The notes under the pieces are model-generated. The model did no database searches and had not been told where the DNA came from. It was given only the letters and a program-made list of their open reading frames with translations. Shown here in pieces: positions 25,641 to 35,924 of a stretch of DNA of 64,000 nt. This DNA is from Coenobita brevimanus (lineage: Eukaryota; Arthropoda; Malacostraca; Decapoda; Coenobitidae). The stretch lies in contig CM064697.1 in the NCBI GenBank assembly GCA_032717465.1, forward strand, positions 3,049,501 through 3,113,500, in the 5' to 3' direction. Both the position numbers and the translations under genes were made by a program. The stretch's first letter is position 1; the number at the start of each line of letters is the position of its first letter.

Positions 25641-25778
25641 AGATACAGCCTTGGTCTACCCCTCCAGCCAAGGCCGTCACAGGATTCAAGGAGGTGATTT
25701 TCTGGCTGAGAATTTTCCTGCTTTGCTTATTACTTCGACTGATGGCAGACGATATAGGCTTCAGTTGCTGGAAAGGGA

Positions 25779-25786
25779 TGTGTGTG

Positions 25787-25836
<50 letters not shown>
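25779..25836. repeat. (GT)n microsatellite with one GC interruption
   Basis: GT run interrupted by GCGT near 25790. Confidence 0.97.
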
Positions 25837-25837
<1 letters not shown>

Positions 25838-25869
25838 TGCAGAGAAAAAGGAACCAAAGGCAAGGAGTC

Positions 25870-26040
25870 GGCACTGATACGCCTGGGAGGTGTTGCTTAA
25901 TCATGCAAACGTTCCGTCATCCCTCCCTATCCCCCGAAAGAAAGATGGTGGAGTGTAGACAGGCTACTCCGACGTGCTCTCCACTGGGTTCACGTTCATA
26001 TGAGCCTAGGGTTACCACTACAGCTGATTACTACTACTAT
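25870..26040 (+). repeat. Dispersed repeat family E, copy 2
   Basis: CGGCACTGATACGCC, CATGCAAACGTTCC, GATGGTGGAGTGTAGACAGG, then GGGTTCACGTTC, in the same order as the other family E copies. Confidence 0.45.
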
Positions 26041-26254
26041 TATTACTACTATTAATGTACTAAAAATGAGCATAAGGCACCGAAATAATAAAAACCACCA
26101 CGATTAACGACGTGGCTAAAAATAAAGTACTTCATATTATATTCTGACTTGCGACGGACATTTGTTATTTATTTATTTATTTATTTTTATTTTTTTGAGA
26201 CGGACTTTTTTTTTTAAGTTCATAAAAACACCGCGGCAGCCGAAATGCTCCCGT

Positions 26255-26300
26255 GTTACTCCTCTGGTCACGCCCGCCATCTTGGTTGCACGCCCGTACC
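26255..26300 (+). repeat. Dispersed repeat with YY1-like CGCCATCTTGG (copy 2)
   Basis: See copy at 24.0 kb; 26266-26293 is the matching segment. Confidence 0.6.
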
Positions 26301-26454
26301 AACTCACTGTTTTTTTTTTTTCATTTAGATCAGGCAAGACCAGGTTAGGTTAGAAGGCCGACTTCCTGGTAGCATACGAAGCTTCTTAGCAGTTCCTTCC
26401 TGCCTTTTATTTTTATTTATTTATTTTTTTTTCCACAATACACCTCAGCATAGT

Positions 26455-26715
26455 GGTAGGTGGTGGCGACCATCATCCACTCACTTGATGTAGTGCTGCC
26501 TACTTCTTTCTTAGTCTTTATCATTCATTTTCTGTGCCTGCCTTCTTCTCTTCCTATTTTGCCCATCTTTCCTGTCACTTCTTAATGCTTTTCTCTCCTT
26601 ACAGGTGGCATTACATTGAGTGACAAGCCAAATGGTTTCCTGTAAGCCAAGAAACCATTTACAACGCTGGGTGGTAACCATATAACCAAACCATACGTGT
26701 TCCCTACGTGTCAGC
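26455..26715 (-). repeat. Dispersed repeat family F, copy 1
   Basis: Reverse-strand copy of the ~220-bp element seen at 58.81 and 59.90 kb. It begins at the TATATGGTTACCACCC end (near 26694) and finishes at ACTACATCAAGTGAGTGG (near 26480). A central inverted repeat of AATGGTTT...AAACCATT type is present. Confidence 0.7.
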
Positions 26716-26837
26716 AAGTGGGTTGATGAAGGGTTAGTGCCCCTTCCCGTAAAACAAATAAAGTCAAATAGCCACCCCTCACGGGATTATGGCGTCTGGC
26801 AAAAGATAGATAGACCCCTTAGCATCCTTGTCTATGC

Positions 26838-26839
<2 letters not shown>

Positions 26840-26924
<85 letters not shown>
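26840..26924. repeat. (CT)n microsatellite, ~42 copies
   Basis: Pure CT run. 26925-27560 is complex sequence with no gene seen. Confidence 0.98.
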
Positions 26925-26926
<2 letters not shown>

Positions 26927-27563
26927 ACTGCCTTCCATTACGGAGGGCACGCAACATCAGTTTAGCCACACACTCCCGCCGCCCTTCTGTCCAGCTCATT
27001 GAAGCAAGAGTTTCTATGTACTGCCAGTCTTTCATGTACACAGTTGCTGAATTCTGAAAGTGTGTTCAACAGACTGTCATCCCCAGTACCTATAACCTCC
27101 ATTGTATAATATGAAACAGTCCAGTTATCTCGACTTAAAACAATTCTGAGTTTGGCATTCCTTTTTCAGTTTTGGAAGGAAGAGACACCTTTGGTTCTTT
27201 CCTGTATGAGGAAAAAAGTTTGATTGATTAGGTTAGGCTCAAAAAGTTATTTATTTAATTAATTAATTATTTTCAAGCTAAAGTTAAGGAAAACAGGTTT
27301 GAGTGAGGTTGCAGCAAGTAAAGTAAAGAAAGTTATATTAGGAAGGTTGGATGCGACATGATGGAGTAAGGAGGATCGGGTGAAGCTAACTGTGTCACTT
27401 GGTTAATTCTTACAAGCAAGGAGCTATAAGCCACACACAGTTGATAATAACCAAGATGACCTGTTTTATTTGTTATTTAGCAGACAATTTAAAGGCAGGT
27501 ATGTTTCTTATTATATTCCTCTTTTTTTCCCCTTCTGTTCCTAGTATTTGCTTTGTAGAATAA

Positions 27564-27566
<3 letters not shown>

Positions 27567-27635
<69 letters not shown>
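27567..27635. repeat. (AT)n microsatellite
   Basis: Pure AT run. Confidence 0.98.
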
Positions 27636-27638
<3 letters not shown>

Positions 27639-27759
27639 AACTGGAGTATAAGTTTAAAGATAATGTGGTTACAAAGACTGCTATTATCAACTCGGCAAAA
27701 TAAAGTGATATTAATGTGAGCCTTGTCCTATCTCGTATTTCCTGTCATCAGTTTCCCGG

Positions 27760-28030
27760 ACTGTGATGGACAGCCGCTCTACAGGTGCACCGACAGTAAA
27801 TTTTATCCCCCAACATAAACTTTGGCCGGATTACCACAAAATCGCCATCTCCCACAGGCCGGGTGGCGCGCCGTACCTCATTATATACGTGGCTGGCAAC
27901 GGGATCCCACCTAACTCAATTCCTGTCCTCAGCAGATACGAAATATTGCCCGAGGTAAGTGGGATCATAGAGTTCCCGCGCTGATTGAGAGGTTCTGATC
28001 GCCTTACGTGCATCGCAGCTTCTTTCAAAA
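27760..28030 (+). other. Complex island with exon-like frame and GAGGTAAGT donor
   Basis: A + strand frame of 73 codons (27763-27984) runs into a GAGGTAAGT 5' splice-site word near 27952. The translated peptide has no domain I recognise. It could be a coding exon, a regulatory island or chance. 28031-28560 shows nothing further. Confidence 0.2.
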
Positions 28031-28589
28031 CTCTTCAGTCGTTATCTAATCCAGTTACTTCCAACCGATTGTCTTTTGTTTCCCCTGTTGTCCGTTTGTT
28101 GGTAGCAGTGCGTTTTCGTTTTTTTTCATTGATTCGATTGGACCGATATCATACGGATCACACTCTTAATTAAATTCCATTACAAATTCAGATATATTCT
28201 TATGCGCTTGTGACTGAACGTACCAAATTAAGCACCTGCAGTCCAGCATTTAAGCCGAAGTCAGAGCCAGTGTTGGGACGAACGCTTGGTCTCCTAGCAA
28301 CGAGACGGATCTGGCGTTCGTAATGCGATTTAACATGTGGTGAGTGCAGATATGAGCGCTTCATCCCGGCCCACCACAAATTTGTCAAATTTTCACTCTA
28401 CACAAAGAAAACAAATATATGTAAAAAGAATAACGAGGAAAACTGTACGCCTGATTTATTTATTTATTTTTTTCCCTGGCAGAATGAAATATTAATGAAG
28501 CCAGCGAACATCATGGCAAACTTTTCCACGACCTTTTGGTGCCTGTGGAATATTTATTGGGTGAAAGAAATTAGTGTGTGTGTGTGTGT

Positions 28590-28862
28590 GTTATTGATGA
28601 GGGTGGTGAGTGGCTGGTGAGGGTGGTGGGTGATTGATGAGGACGGTGGGTGACTGGTGAAGAAAATGGGTGGTAGTTGAGGGTGGTGGATGACAGGTGA
28701 GGATGGTGGGTGACTGGTGAGGGTATTGAGGGACTGGCGAGGGTGGCGGGTGATTGAAGAGGGTTGTGGGTGACGGGTGAGGGTGGTAAGTGATTGGTGC
28801 GGATGTTGGGTGACTGAAGAGTGTGGTGGATGACTGGTGAGTACGGTGAGTGACTGATGCTT
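28590..28862 (+). repeat. GTGACTGGTGAGGGTGGTGG minisatellite (locus 2)
   Basis: Degenerate units of about 28-30 bp built on GGTGGGTGACTGGTGAGG, close to the array at 23.5 kb. A short (GT)n at 28574-28590 precedes it. The overlapping minus-strand frames (109 and 115 codons) are artefacts. Confidence 0.85.
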
Positions 28863-28959
28863 ATGATGGGTCTCATATTGCATCCCAGGAAGTGTTCACA
28901 CATCCTTGTTTTTGCCACTGTACGCAGATATTATAGTGCCGTAACACTTTCCAACACAC

Positions 28960-29115
28960 CATCCCTTGAGGTGCCTGCGAGCTCGTAAGTGGAGCCGACT
29001 GTACAAACGTCCCTTAAATCCCTGTCCTTTGAAGGGAGTGGAATGGACTCCAGGATAAGGGCAATTTCAGTCTACAGTCTGTTGAGTTACTGTCCGCACC
29101 AGCCTAAACCACAAC
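28960..29115 (+). repeat. Dispersed repeat family E, copy 3
   Basis: Diverged copy: CTGTACAAACGTCCC, GGAATGGACTCCAGGA, TTTCAGTCTACAGTC, GTTGAGTT in the family order. Confidence 0.4.
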
Positions 29116-29369
29116 AGTAACTAAGTATAAGAAGTCTCCCTGAAGGTACTGGTAAATAAAATGGTTTAGCGGCTTCAAATCTGATCTAAAAAAAGACACC
29201 ATCGTACTGAAAGACTTTAACTAAGCCTTTATTTTGCATAGTACATCTTGGCATGCTCTTCCGGTATTTTTTTCTCCGAACCCCTTCATTCCAATGCCGT
29301 ATTTTGTATCTTATTCATGCTGTCTACAGGCGCATTTGTTTAGGTATTTGTGCAAAGGAAGTAGAAAGT

Positions 29370-29625
29370 AGAGAAGCACGGGCAAGGAGAGTGGCTGATG
29401 CTATGAAGACCTATATGTGAAACAGATGTCTGTATGTGAAGGCTGCAAGGGGCTTACATTAAAGAGTTCTAGTTCCTACGTTAACATACGGGTGTGAGAC
29501 CATGGTGTGACATGAAAATGATCAATCAAGAGAACAAGCAGTGTAAAATGAAGTTACTGAGGAAAGTCGTGGAATGTTTAGAACGGTTAGGATAAGGAAT
29601 AATAATTCGTGAAAGATTATGTGGT
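29370..29625 (+). pseudogene. RTE-type LINE fragment (C-terminal segment), decayed
   Basis: Nucleotides resembling the RTE post-RT segment seen on the minus strand near 39.3-39.45 kb: a stretch matching the ACATATGGGTGTGAGACTATGGTGTGGCATGAAAATG theme is visible near 29482-29521 with small changes. It abuts the family F copy at 29630. Frames are broken; no intact protein. Confidence 0.45.
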
Positions 29626-29629
29626 AGGT

Positions 29630-29935
29630 GGGGGCGATGTAGTAGGTGAGGGCGCTCATCATCCACTCACTCGATGTAGTGCTGCTCTCGGGTGTCTGCC
29701 TTTTCCTCTCCTCCATCCTTCTTTCCATCCATCCTCTTCTGTCTCTCTATCCTTCATTCTTTCCTCATCCCTCTGCCAACGGATGACTTTACAACCCCTC
29801 TTCTGTCTTTCCTTCATTCTTTCCTCATCCTTCTGCCTGTGTGTGACTCTACACTGAGTGACAGCCCAAATAGTTTCCTGTACACCAGGAAACCATTTAC
29901 TACGCCGGGTGGTAGCCATATAACCAAATTATGGC
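29630..29935 (-). repeat. Dispersed repeat family F, copy 2, with internal duplication
   Basis: Reverse-strand copy. Its pyrimidine-rich middle carries a duplicated segment of roughly 60-65 bp containing CTTCATTCTTTCCTCATCC (near 29752 and 29813). The ATGTAGTGCTGC and GGTGGTAGCCATATAACC ends are conserved. Confidence 0.65.
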
Positions 29936-30417
29936 GCCTGGTGGTTTATTGGGTAATTAAGGTGCTCTAAACGGATTGAGCCGGTGAAGGTCTATATCCA
30001 AGGGTTGGTTGGGGTTTATTGCACGCGTAATGCCACTCAGGGATGAGTGAGGCTGGTCACTGTCATCTTAAATGTCAGGACCAAATTGCCTAACCTCGGG
30101 CTTCTGCGCTTCTCATGGGGCAACGTAGGATTGAATGATGGATGGATGAATGAAAGATCTAGAGTAAGGAAATCTGTGGACAAACAGAGGTTGAAAGAGT
30201 GTGCCATATGCTCTGTGTAGAGCATCGGTGAAAATAGGGTAGAAAAAAGGGTGTATCTGAGCTAGTCTGAAGGTTGGAGAAGGCGTGGTAGGCCAAGAAG
30301 AAGGTGGATATATGTTGTAAATGAATGTGTGAGAAATTGAGGTATGGTTGTTGATGTGGGTAGGGAACAGAGGCGGATCAAACCTTTAACTGTTTGGGTG
30401 AAGGCGGACATATATAT

Positions 30418-30787
30418 GTTGCAGGCAGATTGTGAAATCAGTCATTTTGTGAAAAGGCTAGTCAGTTCGTGAAATGGGATTACACTGACTTGGGTTGGTT
30501 TAGGTCAAGGTAATTTAGGCTGAGGTCAGGTTTGGCTGGGATAACTTAGGTAAGGTTAGGTTAACTTAGGTTAAGGTTAAATTATGATAGTTTGGTAAAT
30601 TATGGCAGATTATGGTTGTGGTTAGGATAACTTAACCTAAGCAAACCTAGATTATCCCAGCCTAACCGAACCTCAGCCTTAATCAGCCTAACCTAAATTA
30701 ACCCAATCCAATTTAGCCTTATTTCAGAAAGAGGCTTGTCCTTTCACGAAAAAAATATATATATATATTTCACAATCTGCCTGTAAC
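30418..30787. mobile_element. Foldback/MITE-like element with inverted arms
   Basis: The ends GTTGCAGGCAGATTGTGAAAT (30418-30438) and its complement (about 30766-30786) match with one mismatch. The arms continue as imperfectly complementary AGGTTAGGTTAA-like and CTAACCTAA-like sequence, so nearly the whole 370 bp can fold back. No coding capacity and no clear target duplication. 29936-30417 holds no gene that I can support. Confidence 0.6.
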
Positions 30788-30839
30788 ACACGGTATACAA
30801 GCACTCTTATACCCAGTGTAAGCACAATTCCTTCACTCC

Positions 30840-31135
30840 GATTATGTTTTTTTCAATTTATACTTGTTATCTCCAGACGATTTTATACACTCTTCGAAGG
30901 GACGGAGTTACATGGAGCCTTCATTACTCCCGTCGGAACAAGAGGCCTTCCCTAGGCTGAATAAAATCGCCTGTAGCAAATTTAAACTATTCGGTGTCAC
31001 CAGACTGAAGGGGTTAAAAGATTAATAAATACGTTCTCCGTTCAATCCGATGACGTAGTTTTCATTCCCATCAAGCCACTACCAGACGATTTTTTGAGCT
31101 TAAAGGAGATATCGTGGAGGGGCTTATAAAACAAA
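30840..31135 (+). repeat. Family D copies
   Basis: Two CCAGACGATTTT words (near 30875 and 31082), each followed by AG-rich, TGAAGGGGTTA-type sequence. Confidence 0.45.
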
Positions 31136-31247
31136 ACCTAACCTCTTCAGGTCGTCTGAATGTAGCACAAATAAATTAAACGACGTAACGTAACGAAGGG
31201 GTGAACTGGAGAAAGATACGAGTATGAGGTGCCTTGGTGCAGTGATG

Positions 31248-31302
<55 letters not shown>
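31248..31302. repeat. (GT)n microsatellite
   Basis: Pure GT run of about 27 copies. Confidence 0.97.
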
Positions 31303-31389
31303 GGGGAATGGGCTAGTTAACCAATTTATCACGATGACGGCTTTTCTACTCTATCCTTGTTACTGTTAGGTGACCTTATAGAACTTAAC

Positions 31390-31600
31390 GGTTGCTGGAG
31401 AGGCACGCCTTCCCGTAGTGGCACTATTATAATTGGGCGACACGGCTGCTCGGTTATGCAAACTTCCCCCCAACTCCCTTCCTATGCCTATCCCCCTAAA
31501 TGGAAGACAGTGGACTACAGGAGATGGACAGCTTCAGCCTGCAGCCCATCGAGTTCACATTCAGATGAGCCTGGGATCACAACATGCACGTTAGGCTACA
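31390..31600 (+). repeat. Dispersed repeat family E, copy 4
   Basis: GCACGCCTTCCCGTAGTGGCA, ATGCAAACTTCC, AGTGGACTACAGGAGATGG, TTCAGCCTGCAG, GAGTTCACATTC and GATGAGCCTGGG, the most complete copy. A 102-codon frame over it is not a gene. Confidence 0.5.
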
Positions 31601-31749
31601 CCTCTTTCAGTGAAGGGGTTACAGACATCTCCGTAAACTCCTTCGCTACAATAGGTTTCCCCTGAGCTGGATAAAACTGTTTAGTTGTGACGAGAATGCA
31701 ATGATAAGACGCCATCGAAGTTACATGGTCATTTTTTTTTTACTAGGAT

Positions 31750-32330
31750 GACGTGTTTTCTGTTTTACGCCTGCTGCCATCAGACAGTTATGTTCAGCTT
31801 AGTGGAGAGACTTTCAAACTGGAATTAGGGCTAGTTAAAAGTAGTTTTCAGAGACGCCTCCACTACAAAGAAGTCTGCCCTAGACTATGTAAAAACTGAC
31901 CATGGAGGTAGCAAGAATAATCCACTTTTCGAAAAGTCTCTCTGTTGAAGTACTTATCCCTCTTTTCCGGTGACTTGTTTGATTTATTCTTTCTGCCTCC
32001 AGACGATTTTACACAGCTCTTGAGACATGTAGCAGCAAAGAGGTAAATGAAGATTGTACAGTATTTAACCTCTGCATTTCAGAAAGTCTGTCCAAAGGTG
32101 AATGAACCTTCAGGAGGTAGCGAGTATGAAGTGAAATGTCACTTCATGAACTGAAAGCGTTAACCATATGGAAGTCTTTCTGGTTTGTTCTTGCTGCTAC
32201 CAGACAATGTATGTGCAGCTTGGGAGAGGTCTTGTACTGAAGAGGTATATTAAGGCTACACAACCCCGCTGGATAGAAAAGTCTATCCTAAGCTAAATCA
32301 AATCGTAACAAGTTGGCAGGAATAAAAAGT
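31750..32330 (+). repeat. Three diverged tandem family D units (~150-210 bp)
   Basis: Each unit runs from a TGCTGCCATCAGAC/TGCCTCCAGACG/TGCTACCAGAC phrase through a GCAGCTTGGGAGAG-like part to a TAGCAAGAATAA-like end: about 31752-31912, 31955-32160 and 32163-32330. Non-coding. Confidence 0.5.
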
Positions 32331-32334
32331 AAAA

Positions 32335-33520
32335 TGGGTCCCCTTTACCACTAGATTAAGGTTGGTGGGTGATGTGGCTGCCTTGACCGGGCACAGTGGG
32401 TGAGAGAGGAAGGCAAGTGCATAATACTCGCTGGCTGAGGCAGCTCCCGATAACCTTTCTATTATCGGTTTATTCCTCCATATGGCACGTTGGCATTCTC
32501 GTCTGTGATACTTGCACAAGTTATGTCAGTTTTTAAAAGTGATATATTACTTTAAAGGGAATAAAAAGGTGCAATATGCAAGCTAAATCGCCAAGGAAGA
32601 GGTGCTAGAACGTCTCCTGAACCTGTGAGAATTAGGTTCAAGGGGTGCCGCTTTTGGCTGCGAGACTTTGGTATGATAAGAGTTATGGCAGTTTGGAGAG
32701 AGAACAATGGAAGTTGAGCTGTTGAGGAGTGTGAATCGATATCGTGCATTACATATGATTAGGTTATAGAAATGGAGCTGCAGAGGAGTATGTATGGATT
32801 GCATGGATTGCATAATTATCATGATTGTTGTAGGTATGTGGGGTTCGTGAAGAATGTACGAGTACAGTAAGGTGGCGTACTGAGCACGGGCCGGAGGGAG
32901 TGGTGTTGGATGGCACAGCCCACTCACACAGAAACGATGAATGTAGGTGGGGTGCATGTAACATTACACCCGTACTTGAACCGAGCATTTTAGCACTTGG
33001 AGGACGGAAAGCGTTGAAAAAAAATCATCTGCCATGGCAAGAATATGATTTCTCATTTACGGAATTGTTTACTGGAGACCTATTTTTTTAAAAGAGCTGG
33101 GCGCCATTTACGGATGGGGCTAAATGAGATTAAGCTGACGATCGCGTGTCGCAGTTAAAGGAAAATTTTGTTGGAAGTTTTCCCCGTGTCATTTCCGCTC
33201 AGTTGCTTGCTGTCAGGGATGACCGAGGAAAATGTCCTTAATAATTCTTTCCTTATTTAGTAATGACCTCGTCTCACGACACACCACTCATCCTCATACG
33301 CAGGCTGCTCCTCCACATTGTTCTTGATCTTCCTCTTCACCTTCCTCTTCCTTAGGTTCCTTCCACATTCTCCTCGGTCTTCATACTTTCCATCCTATAT
33401 TTTTCTGTTTCACCACCTTGTTCTTGTTCTCCTCCCTTTCATCATCCCGGTTCAACCAAAATTTGCTTAAAATAAGACGACATTGGGCTGTACAAGTGAA
33501 TAAGCTAACTCTAAGTAAAA
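32335..33520. other. Complex sequence upstream of the decapeptide-repeat frame
   Basis: No recognised gene. 33290-33440 is pyrimidine-leaning. If the frame starting at 33523 is transcribed, its promoter should lie here; I see no confident TATA or initiator. Confidence 0.4.
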
Positions 33521-33522
33521 AA

Positions 33523-33678
33523 ATGTATTTTAAACGTGTTATAATTCTGGTTTTAGCTTTCTCCGGAATGCGGGGAGGAGAGGGGATGAATTTGAAGGAG
33601 GGCGTGATCGAGAACACCATGACCTCGATAATGCCTCAGATCCCCTCTACGCCCGAGATCACCCCTTTCACGCCCTAG
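33523..33678 (+). CDS. Short open segment with signal peptide (N-terminal part of the frame above)
   Basis: Fifty-one codons from ATG 33523 to TAG 33676. Residues 1-5 are basic (MYFKR), 6-14 hydrophobic and 15 onward Gly/Arg-rich, giving a plausible cleavage near residue 15-21. The remainder turns into the Thr/Pro-rich stretch (PSTPEITPFTP). An upstream in-frame ATG at 33418 would bury the signal sequence, so 33523 is preferred. I see no good 5' splice site before the stop, so a simple splice that joins this to the repeats is not evident. Confidence 0.35.
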   Translation: MYFKRVIILVLAFSGMRGGEGMNLKEGVIENTMTSIMPQIPSTPEITPFTP

Positions 33679-34083
33679 TCCTCCTTCCCCACTTCCCCCC
33701 TAATTCAGACCACTCCAGCCACGCCCCAGCCTACTTAACACACTTCCTCTCTGGCCCAGGCCACCTCTCCCAAGTGCCCCATGCTCTAGGCCGACTCCGA
33801 CACTGATCCCCCGATCCTTTACACGCCCGAGATCACCCCGTTCACGACGTAGCCCCCCTTCCCCACTTCCCCCCTCATTCACACCACTCCAACCACGCCC
33901 CAGACTACGGAGCCCACTTCCTCCCTGGCCCAGACCACCTCGCCCATGCCCCAGGCCGACTCCGATAATGATAATGGGGCCTCAGGCCAAGGAATATCGG
34001 ACCCAGGGGTGGCCGTGAACACATCGGTTCAATATTAGCAAAGTCTGGGTGAAGTAGAGGAGCTTACAACAGTTACCTCTAGC

Positions 34084-35924
34084 ATGACCACAGCCATTCC
34101 AGGAGACGGATGCGGAGTAAAATCGCAAAAGACGCCCACACCAAGTATCCTGCGACGGGCACCACACAAAAAGGAAATTCCAGCTATTAAATCGACTAAA
34201 GCACCTCCCACATACAAAACAAAAATAACACCCCCACCCAAACCAAAAATGAGACCTGTAGAAAAATCAAAAACGAGATTTCCGCCGAAACCAAAAAGGA
34301 GACCCCCAACAAAACCTAAAATGAAACCCGCCAGGCGAGGCGTGCTCAAGCCCACCACAGCCAGGCGAGGTGTGCGCAGGCCCACCGCGGTCAGACGAGG
34401 CGTGCACAGGCCCACCACTGTCAGGCGACGTGTGCGCAGGTCCACCACTGCCAGACCAGGCATGCGCAGGCCCACCACAGTCATGCGAGGCGTGCACAGG
34501 CCCACCACCATTAGACCACGTGTGCGCAGGCCCACCACCGTCAGGCCACGTGTGCGCAGGCCCACTACTGTCAGGCCAGGCGTGAGCAGGCCTACCACCA
34601 TCAGGCCAAGTGTGCGAAGGCCCACTGCCATCAGGCCACATGAACGTAGGCCCACCACCATCAAGCCAGGAGTGCGCAGGCCCACCACAGTCAGGCCAAG
34701 TGTGCGCAGGCCCATTACTGTCAGACGAGGTACACGCAGGCCCACAACCCTTAGGCGAAGTGTGCGCAGGCCCATAACTGTCAGACGAGGTGTGCACAGG
34801 CCCATAACTGTCAGACGAGGTGTGCACAGGCCCACAATCATCAGGCGAGGTGTGCGCAGGCCCACCATCATCAGACGAGGTGTGCGCAGGCCCACCATCA
34901 TCAGGCGAGGTGTGCGCAGGCCCTCCACAATCAGGCGAGGTGTGCGCAAGCCAACCATCGTCAGGCGAGGTGTGCACAGGCCCACCACAATCAGGCGAGG
35001 TGTGCGCAGGCCATCCATCATCAGGCGAGGTGTGCGCAGGCCCACCACAATCAGGCGAGGTGTGCGCAGGCCCACCATCGTCAGGCCAGGTGTGCGCAGG
35101 CCTACCATCGTCAGGCGAGGTGTGCGCAGGCCAACCACAATCAGGCGAGGTGTGCGCAGGCCAACCATCATCAGGCGAGGTGTGCGCAGGCCCACCGCAA
35201 TCAGGCGAGGTGTGCGCAGGCCCACCGCAATCAGGCGAGGTGTGCGCAGGCCCACCGCAATCAGGCGAGGTGTGCGCAGGCCCACCATCATCAGGCGAGG
35301 TGTGCGCAGGCCCACCATCGTCAGGCGAGGTGTGCGCAGGCCAACCATTGTCAGGCGAGGTGTGCACAGGCCAACCATCGTCAGGCGAGGTGTGCGCAGG
35401 CCCACCGCAATCAGGCGAGGTGTGCGCAGGCCCACCATCGTCAGGCGAGGTGTGCGCAGGCCCACCGCAATCAGGCGAGGTGTGCGCAGGCCCACCGCAA
35501 TCAGGCGAGGTGTGCGCAGGCCCACCATCGTCAGGCGAGGTGTGCGCAGGCCAACCGTCGTCAGGCGAGGTGTGCGCAGGCCCACCATCATCAGGCGAGG
35601 TGTGCGCAGGCCCACCATCGTCAGGCGAGGTGTGCGAAGGCCAACCATCGTCAGGCGAGGTGTGCGCAGGCCCACCGCAATCAGGCGAGGTGTGCGCAGG
35701 CCCACCACAATCAGACGAGGTGTGCGCAGGCCCACCATCGTCAGGCGAGGTGTGCGCAGGCCCACCATCGTCAGGCGAGGTGTGCGCAGGCCCACCACAA
35801 TCAGGCGAGGTGTGCGCAGGCCCACCACAATCAGGCGAGGTGTGCGCAGGCCCACCACAATCAGGCGAGGTGTGCGCAGGCCCACCACAATCAGGCGCAG
35901 TGTGCGCAGGCCCACCATCACCTA
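34084..35924 (+). CDS. Lys/Pro-rich region plus first half of the decapeptide array
   Basis: Open from just after TAG 34036, with first ATG at 34084, to TAG 35922: 613 codons. Residues ~1-80 are Lys/Pro/Thr-rich (KPKMRPVEKSKTRFPPKPKR and similar), without cysteine beyond one near residue 10. The rest is decapeptide repeats in which Arg at five positions, Gly, Val and Pro are nearly constant and the last two or three positions vary among Thr, Ile, Ala and Val. The stop arises from ACC-TAG where sister units at 36190, 36250 and 36310 read ACC-AAG, a single A-to-T change. A CCTCTAG word just before 34083 could act as a 3' splice site. Confidence 0.45.

Noticed and set aside
27763..27984. Small protein-coding gene of 73 codons
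   Set aside because: Only a GAGGTAAGT donor word supports it; kept as a low-confidence island, not a gene.
30540..30600. Arthropod telomere repeat (TTAGG)n
   Set aside because: Only two or three imperfect AGGTTA words inside a foldback element, not a telomeric array.
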